This document shows, in pieces, positions 26,173 to 33,987 of a DNA stretch of 59,218 nucleotides. The translations under genes and the position numbers were made by a program. How positions within the stretch are numbered: position 1 is the stretch's first letter; each line of letters starts with the position of its first letter. Under the pieces are notes generated by a model, which made no database searches, was not told where the DNA came from, and saw only the letters and a program-made list of their open reading frames with translations. Source of the stretch: an uncultured Clostridia bacterium. GTDB taxonomy: Bacteria; Bacillota; Clostridia; Oscillospirales; CAG-272. The stretch spans positions 1 through 59,218 of the forward strand of contig CAMKAU010000004.1 in NCBI GenBank assembly GCA_946410595.1, given 5' to 3'.

Positions 26173-26772
26173 TCAGAAGGCGCGGCGGATGGCGGCGAGG
26201 AGCTCGCCGTAGGTCTCGCAGGTGGGGATATCCGGGTTTTCCGCCTTGATCTTATCGGTGCTGCAGAAGAGAAAACCCGCCTTGCTTGCCCGGATCATCG
26301 GGAGGTCGTTGTAGCTGTCGCCGGAGGCGATCGTCTCATACCCCATCGTATGGAGCGCGCGGACGGTGGTCAGCTTGGTGTTCTCCACCCGCATCCGGTA
26401 GCCGGTGATCGCGCCGTTTTCCGCCACCTCGAGGGTGTTGCAGAAGATGGTGGGCATCCCGAGTTTTTTCATCAGCGGAGCGGCGAACTGCTCGAAGGTA
26501 TCGCTGATGATCACAGTCTGCGAAAAGGAGCGCAGCTCGTCGAGAAAATCCTTTGCGCCGGGGAGGGGGTCGATCGTTTCGATCACGTGGGCAATCTCTG
26601 GCAGTCCGAGCCCGCGCTCCCGCAGAACGTCGAGACGCCAGCGCATCAGTTTGTCGTAATCCGGTTCCTCGCGGGTGGTGCGGGTGAGCTCGGGGATCCC
26701 GCTCGCCTCGGCGAACGCGATCCAGATCTCCGGGACAAGGACTCCTTCCAGGTCAAGGCAGGTAATCGTCAT
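26173..26772 (-). CDS. thrH: Bifunctional phosphoserine phosphatase/homoserine phosphotransferase ThrH
   Basis: The 199-residue HAD-fold enzyme has motif I as DLEGVLVPEIW (Asp-x-Glu, the ThrH form), motif II ISDTFEQFAAPLMKKLG and motif IV GDSYNDLPMI. ThrH hydrolyses phosphoserine and can pass the phosphate to homoserine. The ATG at 26772 gives the usual start (MTITCLDLEGV); an in-frame ATG at 26808 would add residues not seen in the family. It lies 32 bases downstream of the ROK gene and is probably co-transcribed with it. Confidence 0.95.
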   Translation of the reverse strand: MTITCLDLEGVLVPEIWIAFAEASGIPELTRTTREEPDYDKLMRWRLDVLRERGLGLPEIAHVIETIDPLPGAKDFLDELRSFSQTVIISDTFEQFAAPLMKKLGMPTIFCNTLEVAENGAITGYRMRVENTKLTTVRALHTMGYETIASGDSYNDLPMIRASKAGFLFCSTDKIKAENPDIPTCETYGELLAAIRRAF

Positions 26773-26804
26773 AGTGGTTTCTGTTTCCTTTCTGTGCGTA
26801 TCTC

Positions 26805-27761
26805 TCAAAGCGAGGCGGCTCCGATGATACCGGCGTCGTTGCCAAGCTCGGCGATGCGAAGTTTTGTTTTTTTGGCGCTGCGGCGGGTGTACTGATCCCG
26901 CTCCACAAGGGGAACGAGGGGGTTAAGAAGCGCTTCTCCCTCCCCGGACAGTCCTCCTCCGATGGAGAGGACCTCCGGCTGGAAGATATTGACGAGATCG
27001 GTGATCCCGGCGGCAAGGTCGCAGAGGTATTCGTCGACAACGGCTTTGGCCTCGGCGTCGCCCTCCCGCATACAGGTAAAGGCGGTGCGCGCGCTCACCG
27101 CGGCCGGATCGCCGCCGACGGCGTCGAGCATTTTCGTGGGGATCCCGAGCGCGATCGCGCGGACAAGCCGCTCCCGCGTGCGGCGGACAAGCGCCGTGGC
27201 GCTGGCGTACGCTTCAAAACAGCCGCGCCTGCCGCAGGAGCAGAGGAGGCCGCCCTCCCGGAGCAGGATATGCCCGAGCTCCGCCGCGGCTCCGTTGACG
27301 CCGACGAGGATCTTCCCCCCGAGGATCACGCCGCCGCCGACACCGGTGCCGAGGGTGATCATAACCGAGTTTTTCGTCCCGCGCGAGGCGCCCGCGAGCG
27401 CCTCGCCGAGCGCGGCGGCGTTGCCGTCGTTGGAAAGGCGGACCTCCCGTCCGTCGAGGAGCGCGGAGAGCGTCCGGGCAAGCGGATAATCACGAAACGG
27501 CAGGTTGGAGGAATAGCTGATCGTTCCCTCCTCCGGGTCCACGGCGCCGGGGGACGCAACCCCGATCGCCCCGCAATCGGAAAGCGAAACGCCGTACTCC
27601 GCGGCAAGCGAGCGGCAAAGCTCCGCCATATCCGCGGCGATCTCCTCCGGCGGACGGCGCGCGCCGGTAGGGACGCTCTTTTTGGCGAGGAGGCGATAAT
27701 CCTCCCCGACCAGACCGGCGGCGATATTCGTCCCGCCGAGATCAATCCCGATCCGAAGCAT
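26805..27761 (-). CDS. ROK family sugar kinase (glucokinase-like)
   Basis: The 318-residue protein has the ATP-binding GIDLGGTNIAAGL, GVASPGAVDPEEG, LGTGVGGGVILGGKI, the catalytic region SNDGNAAALGE and the ROK zinc motif CSCGRRGCFEAYAS. Members phosphorylate glucose, N-acetylmannosamine or related sugars in the cytoplasm, or act as repressors when a helix-turn-helix is present; none is present here. The substrate is not certain, but glucose is common for this length. A clear promoter lies upstream. Confidence 0.94.
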   Translation of the reverse strand: MLRIGIDLGGTNIAAGLVGEDYRLLAKKSVPTGARRPPEEIAADMAELCRSLAAEYGVSLSDCGAIGVASPGAVDPEEGTISYSSNLPFRDYPLARTLSALLDGREVRLSNDGNAAALGEALAGASRGTKNSVMITLGTGVGGGVILGGKILVGVNGAAAELGHILLREGGLLCSCGRRGCFEAYASATALVRRTRERLVRAIALGIPTKMLDAVGGDPAAVSARTAFTCMREGDAEAKAVVDEYLCDLAAGITDLVNIFQPEVLSIGGGLSGEGEALLNPLVPLVERDQYTRRSAKKTKLRIAELGNDAGIIGAASL

Positions 27762-27791
27762 CCGTTTTTCCTCCGTTTTGATACTGGCTTT

Positions 27792-27820
27792 ATTGTAATC
27801 GCTTCGTCGCGCAAAGTCAA
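27792..27820 (-). promoter_or_regulatory. Promoter of the ROK-thrH operon
   Basis: On the minus strand TTGACT (27815-27820) and TACAAT (27792-27797) are 17 bases apart. Confidence 0.85.
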
Positions 27821-27864
27821 GGGGAAAGGAAAAATCCGACCGTCCGCGCCCGCCTTTTCCGGGG

Positions 27865-27906
27865 AAAAAACGGCGTCTCCCGCAAACCGGGAGACGCCGC
27901 TTTTTT
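27865..27906 (-). terminator. Terminator of the nucleoside ABC operon
   Basis: A 12-bp stem (27871-27882 with 27888-27899) with A and T runs on both sides lies just past the last permease gene. Confidence 0.9.
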
Positions 27907-27926
27907 CTTTCAATCCCGCGCCGGGA

Positions 27927-28934
27927 TCAGCGCATCCCCTTATCGTACGGGATGCCCTCCGCCTTCGGCGCGCGGGAGCGCTTGGAGGTAAAGGCAAGGA
28001 CGATCAGGACGACCGCGTAGGGGATGAGGTTGTAGAAATACATCGGCAGGTTGAGATCCTTGAGGAAGAAGACCTCCTCCCCTTTGATCGTGACGCTGAT
28101 CTGCGGATAGATCACGCCGAGGCACTTGAGGAAGCCGAAAAGCAGCGAGCCGAACGCGATGCCGAGCGGCTTCCAGTTGCCGAAGATCATGATGGCAAGC
28201 GCAAGGAAGCCCATCCCGGCAACAGCGCCGGAGGCCGTTCCGTTTGCCACGGTGGCAACGTAGATATATCCGCCGAGACCGGCAAGCGCGCCGGAAACGG
28301 TAGTGCCGAGATAGCGCATCTTCTGCACGTCGATCCCCACGCTGGCCGCCGCCTGCGGATGCTCGCCGCAGGAGCGGAGGCGAAGGCCGGTCTTGGTCTT
28401 GTAGATCAAGATCGAGAAGAGGATAAAGAGCCCGACGGCGATAAAGGTGGAGATATACGCTTTGTCGAAAAAGACCTTACCGACGGGACCGAGATCGTCG
28501 TTGAGCAGAACAAAGCCGAAATCCTTCAGCTTGCCGCTGCTGTCCGCCTCCATCGTCATCTCCAGCTGGTCTTTGCTGAAGAAGACCTTGATGAAGAAGA
28601 GGGCGATCGCCGGGGCCAGCATATTCAGCGCCGTGCCGCCGATGGTCTGATCCGCCTTCAGCTTGATCGCGGAGAAGGAGAGAAGGAGCGAGAAGAGCGC
28701 CCCGCCCACCGCCGCAATCGCCATAGCGAGCAGGAAGGTCAGCTGATTGTGATCCACGAAATAGGGCGCTTTGCGGAGGAGGTAAGCGGTCAGCGCGCCG
28801 ATGAAGGAGCCGAAGATCATAATACCGTCAAGCGCGATATTGATGATGCCGCTGCGCTCCGCGTACATGCCCGCCAGCGCCACGATGAGCAGCGGGATGG
28901 AGAAGATCAGCGTTTTTTGAATGAGAAAGATCAC
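27927..28934 (-). CDS. ABC transporter permease, BMP/nucleoside type (NupQ-like)
   Basis: The 335-residue protein has eight to ten hydrophobic helices and the family motifs RSGIINIALDGIMIFGSF, DQTIGGTALNMLAPA, RLRSCGEHPQAAASVGIDVQKMRYLGT and GMGFLALAIMIFGNWKP. It is the second permease of a CUT2-like nucleoside importer and overlaps the first permease gene by 4 bases. It lies last in the operon before a strong terminator. Confidence 0.95.
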   Translation of the reverse strand: MIFLIQKTLIFSIPLLIVALAGMYAERSGIINIALDGIMIFGSFIGALTAYLLRKAPYFVDHNQLTFLLAMAIAAVGGALFSLLLSFSAIKLKADQTIGGTALNMLAPAIALFFIKVFFSKDQLEMTMEADSSGKLKDFGFVLLNDDLGPVGKVFFDKAYISTFIAVGLFILFSILIYKTKTGLRLRSCGEHPQAAASVGIDVQKMRYLGTTVSGALAGLGGYIYVATVANGTASGAVAGMGFLALAIMIFGNWKPLGIAFGSLLFGFLKCLGVIYPQISVTIKGEEVFFLKDLNLPMYFYNLIPYAVVLIVLAFTSKRSRAPKAEGIPYDKGMR

Positions 28935-30214
28935 AGCGCGTTACCTCCCTTCTCCGTTTTTTCCTCCGCCTCGGCGGAGGCGTCCGCCGCAGCGGGCGCG
29001 GGGGGCTCCTTCGGATCCGGGTCCGGGAGAGGAGCGGCCGGGGCGGCTTCCGCTTTTTTGATCCGTTCTTTGGACAAAAGGTCCTTAATCAGCTTGGAGA
29101 AGCCGGAGAAATAGATGATCACGGCGACGATCAGCGGAGAGACGTACTCGTTGAAGGAGGTCTGCGCCGCCAGATTGGAGCCGCCGACCGAGATATACTT
29201 CAGGAAGATCGCGGAGAAGATCACGCCGATCGGGTTATTGCTGGCAAGCAGGGCGGCGGGAATGCCGTTGAAGCCGTCGGCGGGCAGGGAGAGGTAGGTG
29301 TTCCAGATGAAATCCTGCGCGCCGTTGAGGCACCAGAGCGCCGCGCCGCAGGCGGCGAGCGCGCCGGACAGCGCCATCGCGAGAACGATATTGCGCTTTT
29401 CGTTCATGCCGGCGTATTTGGAGGCGTTTTTGTTGTATCCGCACGCCTTCAGCTCGTAGCCGAACGTCGTTTTGTTGATCACGATATAAAGCACAACGGC
29501 GATCCCCGCGGCAAGGAAGATGCTGATATCCATATAGGAATTGCCGAGCAGCTTGTCAAGCCCGAGGGTCGCGGTCGCCACGCCGTTGGAGGCCGTTTTG
29601 CGGATGAAGCTGACCTTGGTCTCCGCGTAGTTGATGAAGCGGTCTCCCGACGCCTGGAAGATCCAGGAAACGAGGTTGGCGGCGATCCAGTTGGTCATGA
29701 TGCAGACGATCACTTCATTAACGTTGAAACGCGCCTTGAAAAACCCGGGGATCGCCCCCCAGATCATGCCGAGCAGCGTGCCGGCCAGCAGCGCGAGGAT
29801 CCACACGATCCACGAGGGGATCACGTCCGTCGGGAGAGAGAGGGAGACGATCAGCGCGCCCGTCGCGCCCATCAGATACTGCCCCGGCGCGCCGATATTG
29901 AACAGGCCGGTCTTGAAAGCGAGCGCGACCGAAAGGCCGGTCATGATCAGGGGCGTTGCCTGGAAGAGCATATTCCCGAGCTGGAAGAGCACGTCCTTTG
30001 CGCTGCCGGCGGAAAGCGGCCCGCCGAGAACGATCAGGATCCCGGAGAAGGCCTCCGAAAAGGGGATATCCTCCGCAAAGACGGCGAGCAGGAGCAGCAC
30101 GATAAACCCGACGAGGATCCCGCCGAGAATGCTGACGAGAGAGGCGAAGACCGATCTTGCGCCGCTCTTTTTCAGAAGAGGAACGCGCTTATCGGTTTTT
30201 TGCGGTCCGTTCAT
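28931..30214 (-). CDS. ABC transporter permease, BMP/nucleoside type (NupP-like)
   Basis: The 427-residue protein has the family motifs PLIMTGLSVALAFKTGLFNIGAPGQ, FNVNEVIVCIMTNWIA, LKACGYNKNASKYAGMNEKRNI and GFNGIPAALLASNNPIG. About ten membrane helices are followed by a C-terminal Pro/Ala/Glu-rich cytoplasmic tail of about 45 residues. Both ends overlap their neighbours by four bases (ATGA), which shows tight coupling of ATPase, permease 1 and permease 2. Confidence 0.95.
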   Translation of the reverse strand: MNGPQKTDKRVPLLKKSGARSVFASLVSILGGILVGFIVLLLLAVFAEDIPFSEAFSGILIVLGGPLSAGSAKDVLFQLGNMLFQATPLIMTGLSVALAFKTGLFNIGAPGQYLMGATGALIVSLSLPTDVIPSWIVWILALLAGTLLGMIWGAIPGFFKARFNVNEVIVCIMTNWIAANLVSWIFQASGDRFINYAETKVSFIRKTASNGVATATLGLDKLLGNSYMDISIFLAAGIAVVLYIVINKTTFGYELKACGYNKNASKYAGMNEKRNIVLAMALSGALAACGAALWCLNGAQDFIWNTYLSLPADGFNGIPAALLASNNPIGVIFSAIFLKYISVGGSNLAAQTSFNEYVSPLIVAVIIYFSGFSKLIKDLLSKERIKKAEAAPAAPLPDPDPKEPPAPAAADASAEAEEKTEKGGNAL

Positions 30215-31800
30215 TTCTCGCTCGCCTCCTTATCCTGTCTTTTTGCGCCCGCCATGAAGAGCCCGAGCTCCTGCATGGTGACCGTCTTCGGGTCGAACTC
30301 GCCGGTGATCTCGCCCTCGTACATGACGAGGATCCGGTCGGAGAGGTTCATCACTTCGTCAAGCTCGAGAGAGATCAGCAGCACCGCCGCTCCCGCGTCC
30401 CGGGAGGCGACGATCCGCCGGTGGATCGACTCGATCGCGCCGACGTCCAGTCCTCTTGTCGGCTGGACGGCGATGAGCAGCTTGTGCTCACGGTCCATCT
30501 CCCGCGCGATGATCGCCTTTTGCTGGTTGCCGCCGGACATACTGCGCGCGACCGTTACAGGTCCCTGGCCGCTGCGCACGTCGTATTCCCCGATCAGCCG
30601 ATCCGCGTAGGCGCGGACGGCGTCGAACCGGATGAAGCCGTTTTTCTGGAAGTCCGCTTCAAAATACCGCTGCAGCACGAGGTTTTCCTCAAGCGAATAG
30701 TCGAGGACCAGTCCGTGCTTGTGACGGTCCTCCGGGATATGGCTCATCCCGTGCGTGTTCTTGTAGCGGATGCTCTTTTTGGTCACGTCCTCTCCGCAGA
30801 GGAGGACGGAGGAGCCCGGCTCCGCTTTTTCCAGTCCGGAGAGAGCGCCGACAAACTCGCTCTGGCCGTTGCCGTCGATGCCCGCGATGCAGACGATCTC
30901 CCCCGCCCGCACGGACAGGGAAACGTTACTGACGGCGTTTTTCTTGTGGATCCTGCTCCGGACCGTCAGATTGTTGATCTCAAGGACCGTCTCCTTCGGT
31001 TCGGCGGGCGCTTTGTCGACCGTGAACTTGACGTTCCGGCCGACCATCATATTGGAAAGCTCCTCTTTGGTCGTGTCCGCGATATTCACGGTGCCGATAT
31101 ACTTCCCTTTGCGCAGAACGGTGCAGCGGTCCGCGACCTCCATGATCTCGTTGAGCTTGTGGGAAATAAAGAGGATGGACTTCCCTTCCGCCGCGAGCCC
31201 GCGGATGATGCCGATCAGCTCGGTGATCTCCTGCGGCGTCAGGACCGCCGTCGGCTCGTCAAAAATCAAAATCTCGTTTTCGCGGTAGAGCATCTTGAGG
31301 ATCTCCGTCCGCTGCTGCATCCCGACGGTGATGTCCTCCACGAGCGCGTCCGGGTCCACGTTCAGACCGTAGCTCTCGGAGAGCGCCAGGATCCGTTCGC
31401 GCGCGGCCTTTTTATTGAGAAAGCCGAGCGTGTTCGGCTCCACGCCGAGGATGATATTGTCGAGAACGGTAAATACGTCGACCAGCTTGAAGTGCTGGTG
31501 GACCATCCCGATCCCGAGGGCGTTTGCGTCGTTGGGGTCGCGGATCGTAACCTTTTCGCCGTCTTTGTAGATCTCGCCCTCTTCCGGCTGGTAAAGGCCG
31601 AAGAGAACCGACATCAGCGTCGATTTGCCCGCGCCGTTTTCCCCGAGCAGAGCGTGGATCTCGCCCCGCCGGAGCTGGAGGGTGATATGGTCGTTTGCCA
31701 CGATACCGGGAAAGACCTTCGTGATATTGCGCATCTCGATCACGTACGGGGAGTCCGCCTTCCCGGTCCGGAGATCCTGCTCCTGTCTTGTTTCGTTCAT
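30211..31800 (-). CDS. ABC transporter ATP-binding protein, BMP/nucleoside type (NupO-like)
   Basis: The 529-residue protein has two fused ATPase domains, as in sugar and nucleoside importers. The first has GENGAGKSTLMSVL, VGMQQRTEILKMLYRE and IFDEPTAVLTPQE; the second has GIDGNGQSEF in place of Walker A (as usual for the degenerate second site) and SGGNQQKAIIAREM. I chose the ATG at 31800, which starts the conserved domain after a short tail; the longer frame to 32088 runs back through a hairpin and into the binding-protein gene. Confidence 0.95.
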   Translation of the reverse strand: MNETRQEQDLRTGKADSPYVIEMRNITKVFPGIVANDHITLQLRRGEIHALLGENGAGKSTLMSVLFGLYQPEEGEIYKDGEKVTIRDPNDANALGIGMVHQHFKLVDVFTVLDNIILGVEPNTLGFLNKKAARERILALSESYGLNVDPDALVEDITVGMQQRTEILKMLYRENEILIFDEPTAVLTPQEITELIGIIRGLAAEGKSILFISHKLNEIMEVADRCTVLRKGKYIGTVNIADTTKEELSNMMVGRNVKFTVDKAPAEPKETVLEINNLTVRSRIHKKNAVSNVSLSVRAGEIVCIAGIDGNGQSEFVGALSGLEKAEPGSSVLLCGEDVTKKSIRYKNTHGMSHIPEDRHKHGLVLDYSLEENLVLQRYFEADFQKNGFIRFDAVRAYADRLIGEYDVRSGQGPVTVARSMSGGNQQKAIIAREMDREHKLLIAVQPTRGLDVGAIESIHRRIVASRDAGAAVLLISLELDEVMNLSDRILVMYEGEITGEFDPKTVTMQELGLFMAGAKRQDKEASEK

Positions 31801-31832
31801 ACAAGTTCTCTCTTTTCTTTTGAGATACAAGC

Positions 31833-31863
31833 AAAAAAGGGATGGCGTTGCCGCCATCCCTTT
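31833..31863 (-). terminator. Attenuating hairpin between the binding protein and the ABC genes
   Basis: A 12-bp stem (31836-31847 with 31852-31863) with a 4-base loop lies 8 bases after the lipoprotein stop. On the minus strand it is followed by TTTTTTGC. Partial termination would leave more binding protein than transporter. Confidence 0.85.
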
Positions 31864-31871
31864 CGTCCGGA

Positions 31872-32942
31872 TTATTTTTCGATGGTGACGGTGACCTTGG
31901 TAAGCCCGGCGGTCACATCGGCAGGAACATCGGCGACCGGGACGATCTCGCCGCTCTTGATCTTGTTGAAGACCTCTTTGTACTGATCCACGGTGAAGTT
32001 CTTGAGGCGCCAGGTATCGATCGGCAGACCGGTAGAATCTTCGGCAGCGCCGAGGTTCTGCGCCTTGTTGGCAAGCTCCGCATCCCATTTGCCTTCGTAG
32101 AACTGGCCGAGGACCTTCTCAACGGAAACGGCAAGGCCCTTGACGGCGGAGGTGATGACCTTCTCGGATTCGCCGGACTGGTCAACGTCAACGCCGATGA
32201 TCTTCGCGTTCGGATATTCGCCCGCCGCGCTCTTCACGGACTGGAACATCGAGCCGCCGCAGGAGAAGACGACCTCGGTCCCGTCGGCATACCAGCCGGC
32301 GATCTGGGTCTGGAGCTCGTTGGAGGGGTTGAAGTTTTCGCCGTACTTGAAGCTGTACTTCATCGCGACATCCACGTTCTTGATCTTCGCGGCAGCCTCG
32401 GCGCCCTGAATGAAGCCGTAGCCGAAACGGTTGACAGCGGGGTTGGCTCCGCCGCCGCCGCCCGTGAAGCCGAGCTTGGTGTAACCTTCCATAACGGCGG
32501 CGTAGCCGGCGAGATAGCCGGACTCCTGCTCCTTGTAGACGATGGCGGTGACGTTGTCAAGGCCGAGAGCCCAGCCGTCGACGAAAACGAACTTAACGTC
32601 CGGGTTCGCGGTGGCGACTTCCGTCATAGCGGTGGCCTGCAGGAAGCCGGGGGCGACGATGATCTTCGCGCCGTTGTTGATCGCGAGCTTCATCGCGGCA
32701 ACGCGGTCGTTATCGGTCGCGTCGCTGCCGTTGGCGGGCTGATAATACTTGTAGTTGATCTTGTGGGCTTCCGCGTAGGCCTTCGCGCCTTCGTAGGTAC
32801 CCTGGTTGAAGCCCTTGTCCATCAGCTGACCGATATCGGTCACGACGGCGATCTCATAGGTTTTCTTCTCGCAGGAGGCGAAAAGAGAGACCGCGCCGAG
32901 CAGCATGGAAAGACAAAGAACGATGCCGAGAAACTTTTTCAT
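31872..32942 (-). CDS. BMP family nucleoside-binding lipoprotein (NupN/PnrA-like)
   Basis: The 356-residue protein has a lipobox FASC (Cys24) and the BMP fold: IAVVTDIGQLMDKGFNQGTYEGAKAYAE, NGAKIIVAPGFLQATAM, VKFVFVDGWA, ESGYLAGYAAV, FGYGFIQGAEAAAK, VFSCGGSMFQSV and IIGVDVDQSGE. Members of this family (PnrA, NupN) bind purine nucleosides outside the membrane and deliver them to the importer encoded downstream. It is the first gene of the operon, has the promoter, and is followed by a hairpin. Confidence 0.95.
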   Translation of the reverse strand: MKKFLGIVLCLSMLLGAVSLFASCEKKTYEIAVVTDIGQLMDKGFNQGTYEGAKAYAEAHKINYKYYQPANGSDATDNDRVAAMKLAINNGAKIIVAPGFLQATAMTEVATANPDVKFVFVDGWALGLDNVTAIVYKEQESGYLAGYAAVMEGYTKLGFTGGGGGANPAVNRFGYGFIQGAEAAAKIKNVDVAMKYSFKYGENFNPSNELQTQIAGWYADGTEVVFSCGGSMFQSVKSAAGEYPNAKIIGVDVDQSGESEKVITSAVKGLAVSVEKVLGQFYEGKWDAELANKAQNLGAAEDSTGLPIDTWRLKNFTVDQYKEVFNKIKSGEIVPVADVPADVTAGLTKVTVTIEK

Positions 32943-32990
32943 TGCGTTGGATCCTCCCTAAAAATCAAATTTGAGGTGTAATGCAAAAAC

Positions 32991-33019
32991 AATATATCAT
33001 ATTTATCCAAAAATTGCAA
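32991..33019 (-). promoter_or_regulatory. Promoter of the nucleoside importer operon
   Basis: On the minus strand TTGCAA (33014-33019) and TATATT (32991-32996) are 17 bases apart in a very AT-rich stretch. The leader is about 40 bases, too short for a purine riboswitch. Confidence 0.8.
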
Positions 33020-33113
33020 GAGATTTGTGAATATTTTGTGATGATTTTTTGTTTTTGCAGGAAGGGCTGCCGTTTTCTGCGTTTTTTCCGGTTTTTTTGC
33101 GTTCCGAGCGGCA

Positions 33114-33148
33114 AAAAAAGACGGAAGGACCGGGTCCTTCCGCCTTTT
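33114..33148. terminator. Terminator after the c-di-AMP receptor gene
   Basis: CGGAAGGA (33122-33129) pairs with TCCTTCCG (33135-33142), flanked by an A run and a T run. It ends the exporter operon and shields the nucleoside operon promoter. Confidence 0.85.
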
Positions 33149-33475
33149 TTACAGTTTTTCGCAGCTTTCCACGTTCAGAACGAACACCGTGGCGCCGCCC
33201 ACCTTGACCTTCGGCGGGAGACTGTCCGCCTTCATCCCTTTGCCGAACGCGGTAACCGGCGTCGCCATCTGGCGGCGGGTCACGCAGTGCTCTTTGAGGA
33301 TCTCCAGAACGTGAGGGACGCCTTCGTCCTCCGTGCCGATGAGAAGGGTGGTGTTTCCGACCATGAGAAAGCCGCCCGTGGTAGAAAGCCGCGTGACGAA
33401 ATATCCCTCCGCCGTGAGCGAGGACGCGGCGACCGCGCTGTCGTCGTTGTTTACGATCGCGAGTACGAGTTTCAT
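33149..33475 (-). CDS. Cyclic-di-AMP receptor, DarA/PstA type
   Basis: The 108-residue PII-like protein matches the DarA family: KLVLAIVNNDD, LTAEGYFVTRLSTTGGFLMVGNTTLLIGTEDE, and a beta-rich end (GGATVFVLNVES). These trimeric cytoplasmic proteins bind c-di-AMP through the conserved TGGFL and GNTTLLIG segments; downstream partners are mostly unknown. It is normally found near tmk and holB, but here it is the last gene of an exporter operon, 17 bases after the DUF1854 gene. Confidence 0.93.
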   Translation of the reverse strand: MKLVLAIVNNDDSAVAASSLTAEGYFVTRLSTTGGFLMVGNTTLLIGTEDEGVPHVLEILKEHCVTRRQMATPVTAFGKGMKADSLPPKVKVGGATVFVLNVESCEKL

Positions 33476-33492
33476 TCTCTTTCTCCTTCTTT

Positions 33493-33987
33493 TTACAGAT
33501 AAAAGTCTATCAGATTCCGGCTCCGTTTGTCAAGCCGGCGCAGATCGGGGATCTCGTAGCGGTTATCGGTGCTGTCGCGGATCAGTACGCGCGTACCGCA
33601 GACCAGCTTGATCGAATGGACGATATTGCGTACGTCGAAGGCGTGATCCCCCTTGTCCGTTACCACGGAGAAGGAGACCTTCCCGAACTTTTCCGTGATG
33701 CTTTTGATCGCCGTGATCTTCGGGATGCGGTAGTATTCCTCCAGGCAGGAAAGGATGATCGCTTTTCCCTCCTCCGAGAGATCGTTGAGATCCCGGATGA
33801 TCCCCACCTCGTCCTGATCCTGATCCAGCAGGGTGATATAGCGGTCGGTCCCGCTGAGGGGAAAGAGGCGCCGGGGCTCGACCCCCTCGACCGTCTCGCC
33901 GGAGAAAAGCTCCATATCCGCCACCGTCAGGTCGCGGCGGGTAAAGCGGGCGTTGTTGCCGTCGATATAGAGGCGTTCCCGTTTCAT
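33493..33987 (-). CDS. DUF1854 domain protein
   Basis: The 164-residue protein matches DUF1854: RREL-type start (IDGNNARFTRRDLTVADMEL), PRRLFPLSGTDRYITLLDQDQDEVGIIRD, YYRIPKITAI and FDVRNIVHSIKLV. The family is of unknown function and occurs next to a particular ABC exporter, including cyanophycin-linked clusters of betaproteobacteria. Here it overlaps the exporter gene by 4 bases, so it is very likely a partner subunit or regulator. No membrane segment or signal peptide is present. No cyanophycin synthetase or cyanophycinase is in the window. Confidence 0.88.
   Translation of the reverse strand: MKRERLYIDGNNARFTRRDLTVADMELFSGETVEGVEPRRLFPLSGTDRYITLLDQDQDEVGIIRDLNDLSEEGKAIILSCLEEYYRIPKITAIKSITEKFGKVSFSVVTDKGDHAFDVRNIVHSIKLVCGTRVLIRDSTDNRYEIPDLRRLDKRSRNLIDFYL

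Noticed and set aside
31801..32088. N-terminal extension of the nucleoside ATPase
   Set aside because: It would cross the attenuating hairpin and the binding-protein gene and has no similarity to the family.
32943..33019. Purine riboswitch upstream of the nucleoside importer
   Set aside because: The leader is only about 40 bases and lacks the conserved three-way junction.
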